Positions 7,936 through 16,738 of a stretch of DNA of 64,000 nucleotides are shown piece after piece. The position numbers were made by a program, and so were the translations under genes. This DNA comes from DASYXZ01 sp035946625. Lineage in GTDB: Bacteria > Acidobacteriota > Terriglobia > UBA7540. Within the stretch, counting starts at the first letter, position 1, and each line of letters starts with the position of its first letter. The DNA lies in assembly GCA_035946625.1 (NCBI GenBank), contig DASYZE010000054.1:46012-110011 (forward strand). Direction: 5' to 3'. Below the pieces are notes generated by a model that saw nothing but the letters and a program-made list of their open reading frames with translations, was not told the origin of the DNA and did no database searches.

Positions 7936-8625
7936 ATGAAAACACCCACGACAAATTTTTGCAGGCAGGCCGGAATGCTGCTGGCTTTCACATGCGCGGG
8001 TCTGCTTCTCAACGCCAATGACGCCCGCGCCCAAAACGGCAGGCTCGAAATCAATCACCTTGAAAAATTGGCGGACAAAGCCGCGGAGGTGGTGGACGTG
8101 AATCTGGACGGCGCTCTGCTGCAGCTCGCCTCCAAATTCATGTCTGACAAGAGGGATCCGGACGAGGCCGCCGCCAAAGATTTCATCCAGCACCTGCAAG
8201 GGATTTACGTGAAAAGCTACGAATTCGACAAGGAAGGCGAATACAGCCGGGCGGACGTGGATGAAATTCGCCAGCAGCTCCGCGCCCCCACCTGGAAACG
8301 GACGGTGGAAGTTCGAAGCAAGCGGGACGGAGACAACGCGGAAGTCTACCTGATGCCCGGCAAGGGCAGCGGCGACGACGCCATCAAGGGACTCGCCATC
8401 CTCTGCGCCGAGCCCAAGGAATTGACCGTAGTCAACATCGTCGGCCCCATCAATCTGGACAAGCTCGCCGCGTTGGACGGAGAAATGGGAGTGCCACGCC
8501 TGGGGCTGGTGCGCACCGGCAAGGGCAAAAGGGAAACCAAGGACGGAAAAGAAAACAAAGATGGCAAGGATTCCCAGGACGGTAAAGACTCCAAGGAGGC
8601 GACGAGCCATGACCAAGCCAAATAG
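7936..8625 (+). CDS. Exported DUF4252-like protein with a Lys/Asp/Gly tail
   Basis: About 229 aa. The ATG at 7936 follows GGAG by 6 bases and opens a signal peptide ending near NANDARAQNG. The mature protein starts with the DUF4252-type pattern LEKLADKAAEVVDVNLDGALLQ and continues with a conserved-looking alpha/beta domain. The last 30 residues are a low-complexity tail built of KDGK, NKDGK, SQDGK and SKE units. Function of the family is unknown. It sits in the sigma/anti-sigma operon, so it is probably a target or sensor of that system. Confidence 0.75.
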   Translation: MKTPTTNFCRQAGMLLAFTCAGLLLNANDARAQNGRLEINHLEKLADKAAEVVDVNLDGALLQLASKFMSDKRDPDEAAAKDFIQHLQGIYVKSYEFDKEGEYSRADVDEIRQQLRAPTWKRTVEVRSKRDGDNAEVYLMPGKGSGDDAIKGLAILCAEPKELTVVNIVGPINLDKLAALDGEMGVPRLGLVRTGKGKRETKDGKENKDGKDSQDGKDSKEATSHDQAK

Positions 8626-9199
8626 CTCCCGCGCCAGGACTCTGACCATCGCCGCCTTGATATTTGCCTCTCTTTCTTTTACTCCGCCCGCCCAGGCGCG
8701 CGACAAGGAGTTTGGAGTGCTGGTTCATTACGTTGAATCGCATTACCACGTCCACCGGCAATACCGGTTTCTGATGGGCTTTGCGTCCCTCACCGTGGAT
8801 ATCGTGCGCCCCTACGGCGTGAAGGGAATGAAACTCGCTCTTTGGGAGAACGGGAAAATTACCTCGCCGAAGGACGACCTGGATTTTCCCGCCGTGGTCA
8901 AGGCCGGCCTGGCCGGAGGATGGCAGCCCATGGTTCGAGTGTGGTCCCGCCGCGATGGAGAGCGTACCGTGATTTTTGCCAAACCCGATGGCAAAAACAT
9001 GAAACTATTGGTAGCCACTGTGGACCAGGAAGATGCGGTGGTGATTCAATTGAAAATCAATCCCGACCAATTGAGCCGATGCATTGACGAGTGGTCGAGG
9101 GGAGGACGCCACGAGCAAAATGGCGACTTGAAGGGTGCCAAGCCCTCGACGCCAAATGAACAGGATTTGGATGCGAGGGAAACCACGAACGGGATGTAA
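8609..9199 (+). CDS. Exported protein of unknown function in the sigma-factor operon
   Basis: A 196-aa protein with a signal peptide (TLTIAALIFASLSFTPPAQA). The ATG at 8609 has AAGGAGG ten bases upstream and overlaps the end of the preceding gene by 17 bases in another frame, so co-translation is likely. The middle contains an alpha/beta segment (VRVWSRRDGERTVIFAKPDG, then LLVATVDQEDAVVIQLKIN) reminiscent of the second half of the upstream DUF4252-like protein. I cannot assign a family. The C-terminus is polar and probably disordered. Confidence 0.7.
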   Translation: MTKPNSSRARTLTIAALIFASLSFTPPAQARDKEFGVLVHYVESHYHVHRQYRFLMGFASLTVDIVRPYGVKGMKLALWENGKITSPKDDLDFPAVVKAGLAGGWQPMVRVWSRRDGERTVIFAKPDGKNMKLLVATVDQEDAVVIQLKINPDQLSRCIDEWSRGGRHEQNGDLKGAKPSTPNEQDLDARETTNGM

Positions 9200-9393
9200 A
9201 GGCGCAGATTTCCGCTGGGAACTTACCGTGCCCCTTCTACCTGCCTCAGGTAGAAATTACCAAGGCCGCGTTTTGCTCAAGCATCATCCGACTTCGACCA
9301 TCTCGTGGGAAATCAGCCGTTTAGGCGGCCTTCCGGTTTGGCATCGCCTTTGCAATTACAGGGGATGAGCATAAAACCGAGGAGGTTCAGTCT

Positions 9394-10026
9394 ATGAAAA
9401 AGTTTATTGTCTATACAACGGCATCATCTTTGCTTCTTCTCACTTCTCTGCCCGGTATGGCCCAACGAGGCTTGTTGGGAGGGCATGCCTCAACTTCGTC
9501 CCGCATCTCGGCAAGCTCAATGAATCATGCCGGTTTACAATCCCGCACCGAGCGATCGAAAAACGTTCGGGCTATTACGAACTCGAAAATGCAAACCCGA
9601 TCGAATGCCGAGGTAAGGGATAAAGGTCTGGCTCGAGCCAGTGCGACTCAAAGCGTCAACACCAAGGCTGACTCAAACCGGGACTTCACCGTCGCGCCCG
9701 GCGTCGGCAAATCGGAGGCGCGCACTTCCTCCAAGACAAACGCCGGGGAGAGCTCGAGTACCAGCCTGAAGGCCAATGGCCTGGTGAAAGCGCAGGCTGC
9801 TCAAAGCGCCAATACGCAGGCTGACGGGAACCGGGATTTCGCCGTCGCACCGGGAATGAGCAAGGCGGAGGTGAGCACGTCCTCCGGCTCGCAAACCAGC
9901 GAGAGCTCGAGTACCACTCTGAAGGCTAACGGACTGGGCAAGGCGCAGGCATCCCAGAGTGCAAGCGTGGGGGCAAGGGCGCACTCTTCACACGCAGGGA
10001 AAATCAAGCATCACTTGCACCTCTAA
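9394..10026 (+). CDS. Secreted Ser/Ala-rich protein with 51-residue tandem repeats
   Basis: A 210-aa protein with a clear signal peptide (KKFIVYTTASSLLLLTSLPG, then MAQ) and a strong GAGGAGG site 8 bases before the ATG. Residues 78-128 and 129-179 are two copies of a 51-residue unit, and a third partial copy follows. Each unit contains QSxNTxADxNRDFxVAPG and ESSSTxLKAN. In DNA the copies start at 9625, 9778 and 9931. The tail ends in KIKHHLHL. No enzymatic motif is present; a structural or surface-exposed low-complexity protein is the best guess. It may belong to the sigma-factor regulon, as it lies directly downstream. Confidence 0.7.
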   Translation: MKKFIVYTTASSLLLLTSLPGMAQRGLLGGHASTSSRISASSMNHAGLQSRTERSKNVRAITNSKMQTRSNAEVRDKGLARASATQSVNTKADSNRDFTVAPGVGKSEARTSSKTNAGESSSTSLKANGLVKAQAAQSANTQADGNRDFAVAPGMSKAEVSTSSGSQTSESSSTTLKANGLGKAQASQSASVGARAHSSHAGKIKHHLHL

Positions 10027-10033
10027 ATAAAAA

Positions 10034-10050
10034 CGCCAGTGCAACTGGCG
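10034..10050. terminator. Hairpin terminator between convergent genes
   Basis: CGCCAGT-GCA-ACTGGCG is a perfect 7-bp stem. On the minus strand it is followed at once by TTTTTATTT, a textbook Rho-independent signal for the gene ending at 10229. On the plus strand it lies 8 bases after the repeat-protein stop. Confidence 0.7.
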
Positions 10051-10060
10051 GACTGATTCT

Positions 10061-10144
10061 CCAGGAGCCTAACCCTTGGGCCTCCCTGGTGAACGAGGGC
10101 GCTACCCAGCCATAATGGCGAAGGGGTGGCGCCCTTTATTATTT
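10061..10144. ncRNA. Two further stacked hairpins, candidate structured RNA or terminator
   Basis: A bulged hairpin (CCAGG at 10061-10065 with CCTGG at 10085-10089) is followed by a long stem. GGGCGCTACCC (10097-10107) pairs with GGGGTGGCGCCC (10123-10134) through one G-T wobble and encloses a small GCCA/TGGC hairpin. On the plus strand TTTATTATTT follows. No open frame covers the region. It can act as a plus-strand terminator, but the complexity exceeds what a terminator needs. Confidence 0.45.
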
Positions 10145-10228
10145 GAAGAGAAGCATTTTTGGGCCAGCTTGTTGGTTCGTGTTTAAAGTTTCTGTTGCTG
10201 GCCCTCGTCATCCTATCAACGCCTGCCT

Positions 10229-10669
10229 TCACGCGATGGCCTCCAAAGGCCAGCTTGTGCCGGAAGCAGTTTTTAGTTTTTGAGCAAGTCCGGACCTGAT
10301 TCGGAAAGGCACCGGGGATTCGAGCCCGAGACGAAGCTCGATGTATTCGATCCAGAGAATTTTTTTTGCGGAACGGGAAATCTCTCTCCATGGAATGAAA
10401 AGAGGAGGGTGTGCTATTCGCAAGGGCCACATGACGCTGAGATAAAGTCCGCGCGGGTCGGCCCCGACAATGAGGCAATGGTTATAGCGGGTCAAATACC
10501 GCATCTGAGCGCTTTCAAATTTCCACTGGCTCCCGGAAAATGGGTCCGTGCTTCGATAAGGCTCAACGAGCGACGCCCACCCGCTGACATGACTGATGTA
10601 GGTAATGGAAATCCACGAGGCGACAATAAAAGTCAGGATTGCGAACACAAAAAGGTGGGTGTTCACCAT
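10229..10669 (-). CDS. Small membrane-anchored protein of unknown function
   Basis: 146 aa with one N-terminal membrane helix (LFVFAILTFIVASWISITYI) followed by a soluble domain. Blocks that look family-conserved are ISHVSGWASLVEPYRS, DPRGLYLSVMWPLRIAHPPL and FIPWREIS, the last resembling PH-like membrane-associated domains with an IPW motif. The ATG at 10669 is clear, and the gene lies 21 bases downstream of the mutS2 stop on the same strand. No function can be assigned. It ends upstream of the hairpin cluster. Confidence 0.65.
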   Translation of the reverse strand: MVNTHLFVFAILTFIVASWISITYISHVSGWASLVEPYRSTDPFSGSQWKFESAQMRYLTRYNHCLIVGADPRGLYLSVMWPLRIAHPPLFIPWREISRSAKKILWIEYIELRLGLESPVPFRIRSGLAQKLKTASGTSWPLEAIA

Positions 10670-10690
10670 GGCTGGCCCCGGGCCTTCTGC

Positions 10691-13147
10691 CTACAGCTTC
10701 AGCTCCACAATCGTTGCACCCGTGCCGCCTTCACGCAGAGGTGCAGGATAGAATTTTTCCACGTGCGGATGGACAGCGAACATTTCGTGCAAGGCGCGCA
10801 TCAGAATGCCTTTGCCATGCCCATGCACCACGCGGAGACGGAAGCGTCCACCCACAAAGCTTTCATCAAGAAATTTATCCACCAAGTCGCGCGCCTCGTC
10901 GGCGCTGGCGCCAATCACATTAATCTCCGCCGACGCCGGGCCGGAGTCAGCTTGGGCATGGCTCGCGGCACGCAGGCTTGCTTCTGCCGGGCCCCCAACA
11001 GTGTCATGGATGGCGATAGGCTGCGCGTTCTTAGCCCGGGCCAGCACTTTCACTTCGTTTTTCCGCACGCGCATGCGCAAGCGTCCGACTTCCAACTCAA
11101 GTTCGTCGTCGCCCACCAGGGCAGTGACAGTTCCAGGAGCGGAGAGATTCGCCACACGCACGCGGTCACCGACGGATGGTGGCGCTTCGATGACTTGCTC
11201 ATGCTCTGCCGCCGGGGCACCCAGCGTCTCGAGAACTTGAGCGTTCCACTCGTCGCGGGTCTCGCCGCTCATCACCGCCGCCTTGCGTTCGGCTTTTTTC
11301 CCAAGGCTGGCCGATCTGCCCTGGGCGACTGCCTCGGCGCGAATCTGCGACAGCGTCTTTTCCCATTTTTGTTCGTACTGTTTCAGGGTGTCTTCCAGCC
11401 GCTCATCCAGCTCGCGAAGTTTCTTCCTGCGCTCCTGCTCGAATTTCTGCTCCACCTCCACTTGGTGGGCCTCGAACTCGGTGCGCTGACGGTCCAGCGC
11501 GGTCAATCGGTTTTCGAGCTCGGTCTTTTGATCGTGCAACGTGGCGACCAGCGCGGACGCTTCAGCGTCCGCGGGATCGATCAGGCTGCGTGCCTTTCGG
11601 ACAATGCCGGGATCGAGGCCCAGGCGTTCGGCCGTATCGATGCCACTCGACTTGCCGGGCAATCCGCTGATCAGCCGGTAAGTCGGTTCGAGTGTGGCCT
11701 CATCAAACTCCATGCTCGCGTTCAGCGCCTGGAGGGTTTCCGCCGCATAAGCCTTCAAGCGCGAGTGGTGAGTGGTGACCAAGGTGACGGCGCCGCGCTC
11801 GCGGAAATGCTCCAGGATGGCGACGGCCAGCGCCGCGCCCTCGTTGGGCTCGGTGCTGGCGCCGATTTCGTCGAGCAGAACCAGATCATTGCGGTCCGCC
11901 ACCTGCACCATGGACTGAATGTTGGCAATGTGGGCGGAGAAAGTGCTGAGGTTGGCCTGGATGGATTGCTGGTCACCGATGTCGGCCAACACGCGTTGAA
12001 AAATGTGTAGGCGCGCCTGGCTGGCCGCCACGGGAAGGCCGGCCTGCGCCATCAGAACAGAAATTCCGGCGGTCTTCAGCGCCACCGTCTTGCCTCCGGT
12101 ATTCGGACCGCTGACGATCATCAAGATCTTGGGCCCGCGCAATTCAATGGTGATGGGGACCGGATTCCGTTTCTGGGCGCGCAACGATTTTTCCAGCAGG
12201 GGGTGCCGCGCATCCTTGAGCACCAGTCCGGGTGCGGAAAGGAATTCGGGCAGGCAACAATCGTAGGCGCGCGCAAATTCAGCCTTGGCAAATATCAGGT
12301 CAAGCTCGCTCAAAATTTCGGCCGCCTCCGCGAGCTCGGATTTCTGCACTCGAAGCAATTCGCTGAACTCGGCCAGGATGCGCTGGATTTCCGCAAACTC
12401 ACGTTCCTGAAGCTCAACCAGTTCGTTGTTCATGGGCACCGTCTCGAGCGGCTCCACAAATACGGTGGCGCCGGAAGAGCTGGTGCCGTGAACCACGCCG
12501 CCCACCCGGCGCTTTTCTTCATTGCGAACGGGAATCACAAAGCGCTCGTTGCGCAGCGTCACCACGGCATCCTGCAAAACCTCGTCGTGGCTGAATTGGC
12601 GCACCAGCTTTTCCAGCGTGGACTGGACTTCGCCGCGCAGCCGATCAGTTGTTCGCCGAATGCGGGCAAGCTCTTTGCTCGCGGATGAATCCACGCTGCC
12701 ATCGGGAAGAATTTTTCCGTCCAAATGCCTGACCAGTTCCCGGAAGTCCCCCATCCGTCCGGCGAGCATGTCCAAACTGTTGAACGGGCTTTTCGCAAAC
12801 AAGCCCCGAAGATCGCAGGCCGCGCGCGCCACCTCCACCAACCCGAGAATCTCCTGCGGGTCGAGCGCCACCCCCTCGATGCTCAGTTTCTCCAGGGTCG
12901 AGCGTGGATCTTTAATTCCGGAAAAACTCGGGCGCGAGCTTTCAGCCAGGAAATCGCGCGCTTCTTTCACCAGCTCAAAATCGCGCCTGATGAGGTCAAG
13001 GTCCGTGCGCGGCTCGAGCAGGGCCACTCGCGGTCCTGCGATGGGCCCGGTGAGGAATCCGCGCAAAAGCTCAATGACGCCGGAAAACTCCAGAACCTCA
13101 CGCGAGAAAAGATCGAGAACTTCTAATTGTGCCTCGGAGTTCGTCAT
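10691..13147 (-). CDS. mutS2: MutS2-type DNA-binding ATPase with C-terminal Smr domain
   Basis: An 818-aa MutS2 protein, a MutS paralogue that acts on branched DNA or on collided ribosomes rather than in mismatch repair. The MutS core and lever helices precede a Walker A motif, GPNTGGKTVALK, and Walker B LVLLDEIG. A long coiled coil follows (residues about 515-630). The Smr domain closes the protein, with HGHGKG intact, but the usual LDLRG motif reads INVIGA here. Length and domain order are typical. It stands alone, with the small membrane protein gene 21 bases downstream. Confidence 0.95.
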   Translation of the reverse strand: MTNSEAQLEVLDLFSREVLEFSGVIELLRGFLTGPIAGPRVALLEPRTDLDLIRRDFELVKEARDFLAESSRPSFSGIKDPRSTLEKLSIEGVALDPQEILGLVEVARAACDLRGLFAKSPFNSLDMLAGRMGDFRELVRHLDGKILPDGSVDSSASKELARIRRTTDRLRGEVQSTLEKLVRQFSHDEVLQDAVVTLRNERFVIPVRNEEKRRVGGVVHGTSSSGATVFVEPLETVPMNNELVELQEREFAEIQRILAEFSELLRVQKSELAEAAEILSELDLIFAKAEFARAYDCCLPEFLSAPGLVLKDARHPLLEKSLRAQKRNPVPITIELRGPKILMIVSGPNTGGKTVALKTAGISVLMAQAGLPVAASQARLHIFQRVLADIGDQQSIQANLSTFSAHIANIQSMVQVADRNDLVLLDEIGASTEPNEGAALAVAILEHFRERGAVTLVTTHHSRLKAYAAETLQALNASMEFDEATLEPTYRLISGLPGKSSGIDTAERLGLDPGIVRKARSLIDPADAEASALVATLHDQKTELENRLTALDRQRTEFEAHQVEVEQKFEQERRKKLRELDERLEDTLKQYEQKWEKTLSQIRAEAVAQGRSASLGKKAERKAAVMSGETRDEWNAQVLETLGAPAAEHEQVIEAPPSVGDRVRVANLSAPGTVTALVGDDELELEVGRLRMRVRKNEVKVLARAKNAQPIAIHDTVGGPAEASLRAASHAQADSGPASAEINVIGASADEARDLVDKFLDESFVGGRFRLRVVHGHGKGILMRALHEMFAVHPHVEKFYPAPLREGGTGATIVELKL

Positions 13148-13229
13148 GTAGGGAAATGGGGGCCATGAACCGCCCGATTGAGAATCGTATCGGTGAAGGA
13201 AGATGGTGTCAACGAATCACTCCAAGCGA

Positions 13230-13799
13230 TTACCGCAGGAATTCTCTCAATTTCTCAACCGCGTGGTCCGCGTCCTCGACCAGGGTGACGATTTCCATCG
13301 CATTTGAGAAACGTTCAAGGGAAGGCGCACCCGTGGCCCCGAGGTGGACTTCCTGATTCAAGCACTCGATCACGGGCCGCCAATAGGGCGCCCAGACCAG
13401 CAGGGGACGCCGGCCACCCAGCGTGCTGGAGAGCACCGACTTATTCATCAATTCCCACGCCAGGGCCAACTCCACCAGAGTGCCCGTTCCGCCCGGCAGG
13501 ACTACATAAGCGTCGCCGCGCTCGACCAGAGTTATCAGCCGTTCTGGATACGATCGGGTTCGCACTTCTTCTGTTATCCACCGGTTGGGGCGCATTGGCC
13601 ACACTTCGCAGGTGACCCCAATGGTCAAGCCGCCCGCCTCCCGGGTGCCCCGCGCCGAGGCTTCCATCAGGCCCCCGTAGCCGCCATTGCAAATAGCAAA
13701 GCCGGATTCCGCGCACAGCCTGCCTAGGCGGCGGGCGTCAGAATAGGCCGCGCTGCCCTCGTCAGGGAGAGAACTGCCAAAAATGGTTACCGTCGCCAT
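13230..13799 (-). CDS. LOG family protein (lysine-decarboxylase-like fold)
   Basis: 189 aa with the LOG-family signature PGGTGTLVELALAWE in the middle and a nucleotide-binding GGYGGLMEA upstream. LOG enzymes remove ribose 5-phosphate from cytokinin or other purine nucleotides; many bacterial members have unclear roles. The N-terminus TVTIFGSSLPDEGS matches the usual start of the family (VFGSS). It lies 82 bases upstream of mutS2 on the same strand and may share its transcript. Confidence 0.85.
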   Translation of the reverse strand: MATVTIFGSSLPDEGSAAYSDARRLGRLCAESGFAICNGGYGGLMEASARGTREAGGLTIGVTCEVWPMRPNRWITEEVRTRSYPERLITLVERGDAYVVLPGGTGTLVELALAWELMNKSVLSSTLGGRRPLLVWAPYWRPVIECLNQEVHLGATGAPSLERFSNAMEIVTLVEDADHAVEKLREFLR

Positions 13800-13911
13800 G
13801 GCGTCAAATTAATTCCGCTCTGGATCTATTGGGTGATTGAGTGATCAAGCAATTGCAAGGACCAGGGCAGTTAAAGGCCCGATGACTCAATTGCGCCAAT
13901 CTGAGAATGCG

Positions 13912-15534
13912 TTAATGGTCTTGTGGCTCATGTTTTCGAGCTGCGGCCGCCTTCCTTCTTCTAATTTTTTTTCGCCCGCCAAATCTCTCGAAAATCGCCA
14001 GCGCGATCTGGTCCGCGGCGCGAGCGCCCTCACGCGCGCTGGCGGAGTGGGCATTTCCAAAGATCGAAAAAGCCAGCTGCTCCCCTGATGGCAATTCCAT
14101 GTAACCCGAAAGCGCATTTACGTGAGTGATGGTCCCGGTTTTGGCATGGATGGATCCGTCAGCGGCAGTCCTTTCGAGGCGGCCGGAAAGGGTTCCATCC
14201 GCGCCTGCAACAGGCAACGAGTCAAGGTAATCGTCGAAATGCGACGACCGGGCCATGTGCTCGAGGATTTTAATAACAGCCGCGGGCGCCAACAATGCCT
14301 TGCGCGAGAGGCCGGAACCATCGGCAAAATAAAACTCGTCGGGCGAAATCCCCGCCTCGAAGGCAAATTTGTTGAGGACGTCCAAGCCCGCCTCCGAGCT
14401 GCCGAAATTTTCCACTTCGTGCCCCAGCGTGCGCAGGAGCATTTCCGCGTGCAGGTTCTGGCTCACTTTATTGATCACTACGATGTCCTCGCGCAGCGGG
14501 GGCGAGAGGTGTTCCGCCAGTACAACCCGGTGCTCCGTCGAAGGCACAGGTTCGGCCATGGTGGCCGCCTCCATGCGGGTGGAGTGCTTCACCACCACCT
14601 GGCCTCGCACCTTGATGCCGCGCTCTTCGAGCAGCTTGCGAAACATTTCACCTATCAAAAGAGGCGGGTTGTCAATGGAAACGGTGCCGTCATCCACGGT
14701 GGAGCCGACAGGGACCTGGCCCCAAACATCCAATTGATTTGAGCCTTCCGCGCGCTCCACAAAAATGCGCTCCCGGATGTCCGCCCCTGCGGTTTCCAGG
14801 CGATTGTTGAGCTGGTAATAGTCACTGAGGGGAGCAAGCGAAACCAGCGCCGGGGCTCCTGCCATGGGACCGGGCTGGACGTGGAGCAGAAGCTCGTTGT
14901 CATTGAAGGCCAGCGCGGTGACCGGGGCGCCGTACCCCCATTCGAGATCTTCCTCCGCCCATCCGTGGCCGTAGGGCTCAAAGAGGAAATAGCTGTCATC
15001 CGCCACGAGATTGCCCAGAACCTCATGTACGCCGCGCGCCGCAACCTGGTCCGCAAGCTCCCGGAAAACTGCGTCGGCGTAAATTCTGCGCTCGGTCTTC
15101 AAATGGTATGGCAAAACACGGCTCCCGAGGTTTGCATCACCGCGTCCCACCAGAATCAAGTCACCGACTCGTCCTCCGGCGTCAGGCACAGTGTTGGATT
15201 CAACCGTAGTGTGAAAAACATAATCGGGGCCAAGTTTTTCCAATGCGGCGGCGGTGGTAAAAAGCTTCATATTGGAAGCGGGCGTGAAAAGGTGGGTCGC
15301 ATTCCGCTTGAAGAGGACTCTGCCGTCGCGGAGGCGCACCACTTCGATACCCCAAAAACCGTGTTGTGCCGGGGATTGGCGAAGGATGTAGTCAATGTGC
15401 GGGCCGAGTGCGCGGGGGATTTTGGCCCGCGTTTTTTTGACTGCCCTCGCCGAGGCGCAAGAAAGGAACGCGCCAGCAAGGAGGAGCAAAAGCAGGTTGC
15501 GGCGGGTATGATTTGAGTTGATCACGCTGTGCAT
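13912..15534 (-). CDS. dacB: D-alanyl-D-alanine carboxypeptidase/endopeptidase, PBP4 type (S13)
   Basis: A penicillin-binding protein that trims peptidoglycan cross-links in the periplasm. A signal peptide (NLLLLLLAGAFLSCASA) leads to the S13 motifs: SxxK as PASNMKL (S87, K90), SxN as KVSQNLHAEML, and KTG as HAKTGTI. With about 540 aa it has the large insertion expected between SxxK and SxN in PBP4. I take the ATG at 15534; an in-frame GTG at 15573 would add 13 residues without a better ribosome site. The basic C-terminal tail (GGRKKIRRRKAAAARK) is unusual. Confidence 0.9.
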   Translation of the reverse strand: MHSVINSNHTRRNLLLLLLAGAFLSCASARAVKKTRAKIPRALGPHIDYILRQSPAQHGFWGIEVVRLRDGRVLFKRNATHLFTPASNMKLFTTAAALEKLGPDYVFHTTVESNTVPDAGGRVGDLILVGRGDANLGSRVLPYHLKTERRIYADAVFRELADQVAARGVHEVLGNLVADDSYFLFEPYGHGWAEEDLEWGYGAPVTALAFNDNELLLHVQPGPMAGAPALVSLAPLSDYYQLNNRLETAGADIRERIFVERAEGSNQLDVWGQVPVGSTVDDGTVSIDNPPLLIGEMFRKLLEERGIKVRGQVVVKHSTRMEAATMAEPVPSTEHRVVLAEHLSPPLREDIVVINKVSQNLHAEMLLRTLGHEVENFGSSEAGLDVLNKFAFEAGISPDEFYFADGSGLSRKALLAPAAVIKILEHMARSSHFDDYLDSLPVAGADGTLSGRLERTAADGSIHAKTGTITHVNALSGYMELPSGEQLAFSIFGNAHSASAREGARAADQIALAIFERFGGRKKIRRRKAAAARKHEPQDH

Positions 15535-15601
15535 GGGGCGGCAGTTGATGATCGCCGAGTGAAGGATGCGCACACCCGGCGTTTATCGACCGCTTGCTGG
15601 G

Positions 15602-16579
15602 TTACCGGCGGCCCGGCAATTGGGCCACCTCTTTGGCGAAGTAAGTCAAAATGACATCCGCGCCCGCGCGCTTGATGGAGGTGAGCGATTCCATCACAAT
15701 CCGCTCACGATCGATCCAGCCCTTTTGCGCGGCGGCTACTATCATCGAGAATTCGCCGCTCACCTGATAGGCCGCCAGGGGCACGTCGAACGTACGCCGC
15801 GCCAGGGCGAGGATATCAAGATAGGGCAGCGCCGGTTTTACCATAATGATGTCCGCGCCTTCTTCGATGTCGAGCGCGATTTCACGCATGGCTTCGCGCT
15901 GATTGGCGGGATCCATCTGATAAGATTTTCGATCGCCGAATTTAGGCGCCGAATCCGCCGCTTCGCGAAATGGCCCGTAATAGCCCGAGGCATATTTCGC
16001 CGAGTACGCCAGGATGGGCGTGGCCGTGAACCCGCGCGCGTCGAGTTCGCGCCGGATGCGCCCCACGCGGCCGTCCATCATATCGGACGGTGCGACCATG
16101 TCCGCGCCGGCTTCCACTTGGGTGACGGCGGTCCTGGCCAGCAGTTCCAGGGTCGAATCGTTATCCACTTCGCCGTCTTTGATCAGGCCACAGTGCCCGT
16201 GGCTGGTGAATTCATCCAGGCACAGATCGCAAATCACAATCAAATCCGGCACGGTTTTCTTGACCGCGCGCACGGCGCGCTGAACGATCCCATCAGGATC
16301 ATAAGCGCCCGATCCCACTTCATCCTTCTTTTCAGGGATGCCGAAAAGGATCACTGCGGGAATTCCGAGGTCGAAAACCGCTTTGCACTCTTCCCCCAGC
16401 AGGTCCACCGACCAGCGATAATTGCCGGGCATGGACAAGATTTCGTTCTTCACCTTGGCGCCGGGGCACACGAACAACGGGAATACAAGTGAGCGCGCGC
16501 TCAATTCCGTTTCGCGCACCAGCCCGCGCAGTGCCTCCGAGCGCCGCAGGCGGCGTGGACGATGGGTTGGAAATGACAT
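15602..16579 (-). CDS. hemB: Delta-aminolevulinic acid dehydratase (porphobilinogen synthase)
   Basis: Condenses two 5-aminolevulinate molecules to porphobilinogen in haem synthesis. 325 aa from the ATG at 16579, the normal size. The metal-site region CDLCLDEFTSHGHCG shows the cysteine-rich zinc-type site, and both Schiff-base regions are visible: ILAYSAKYASGYYGPFR and ADIIMVKPALPYLD. An upstream in-frame start at 16645 is not needed. No other haem gene is next to it. Confidence 0.96.
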   Translation of the reverse strand: MSFPTHRPRRLRRSEALRGLVRETELSARSLVFPLFVCPGAKVKNEILSMPGNYRWSVDLLGEECKAVFDLGIPAVILFGIPEKKDEVGSGAYDPDGIVQRAVRAVKKTVPDLIVICDLCLDEFTSHGHCGLIKDGEVDNDSTLELLARTAVTQVEAGADMVAPSDMMDGRVGRIRRELDARGFTATPILAYSAKYASGYYGPFREAADSAPKFGDRKSYQMDPANQREAMREIALDIEEGADIIMVKPALPYLDILALARRTFDVPLAAYQVSGEFSMIVAAAQKGWIDRERIVMESLTSIKRAGADVILTYFAKEVAQLPGRR

Positions 16580-16738
16580 GGTCCGTATCCTTTGTCCAAT
16601 TATAGCTGTTAGTCGCCAGCTTGCAGCGGGCATTTCCGGGCGCAAACTTTTTGGCTGTAACTTGCGACCTGCGCTTCTCTTCTTTGATTATGGTTCGATT
16701 CCGTTCATTTCCCGCTAAACGCTCAGAGCTGATACACC

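Noticed and set aside
10280..12010. Long plus-strand open frame opposite mutS2
   Set aside because: It is the antisense of a well-supported MutS2 gene and shows no protein motifs; long antisense frames are expected in GC-rich DNA.
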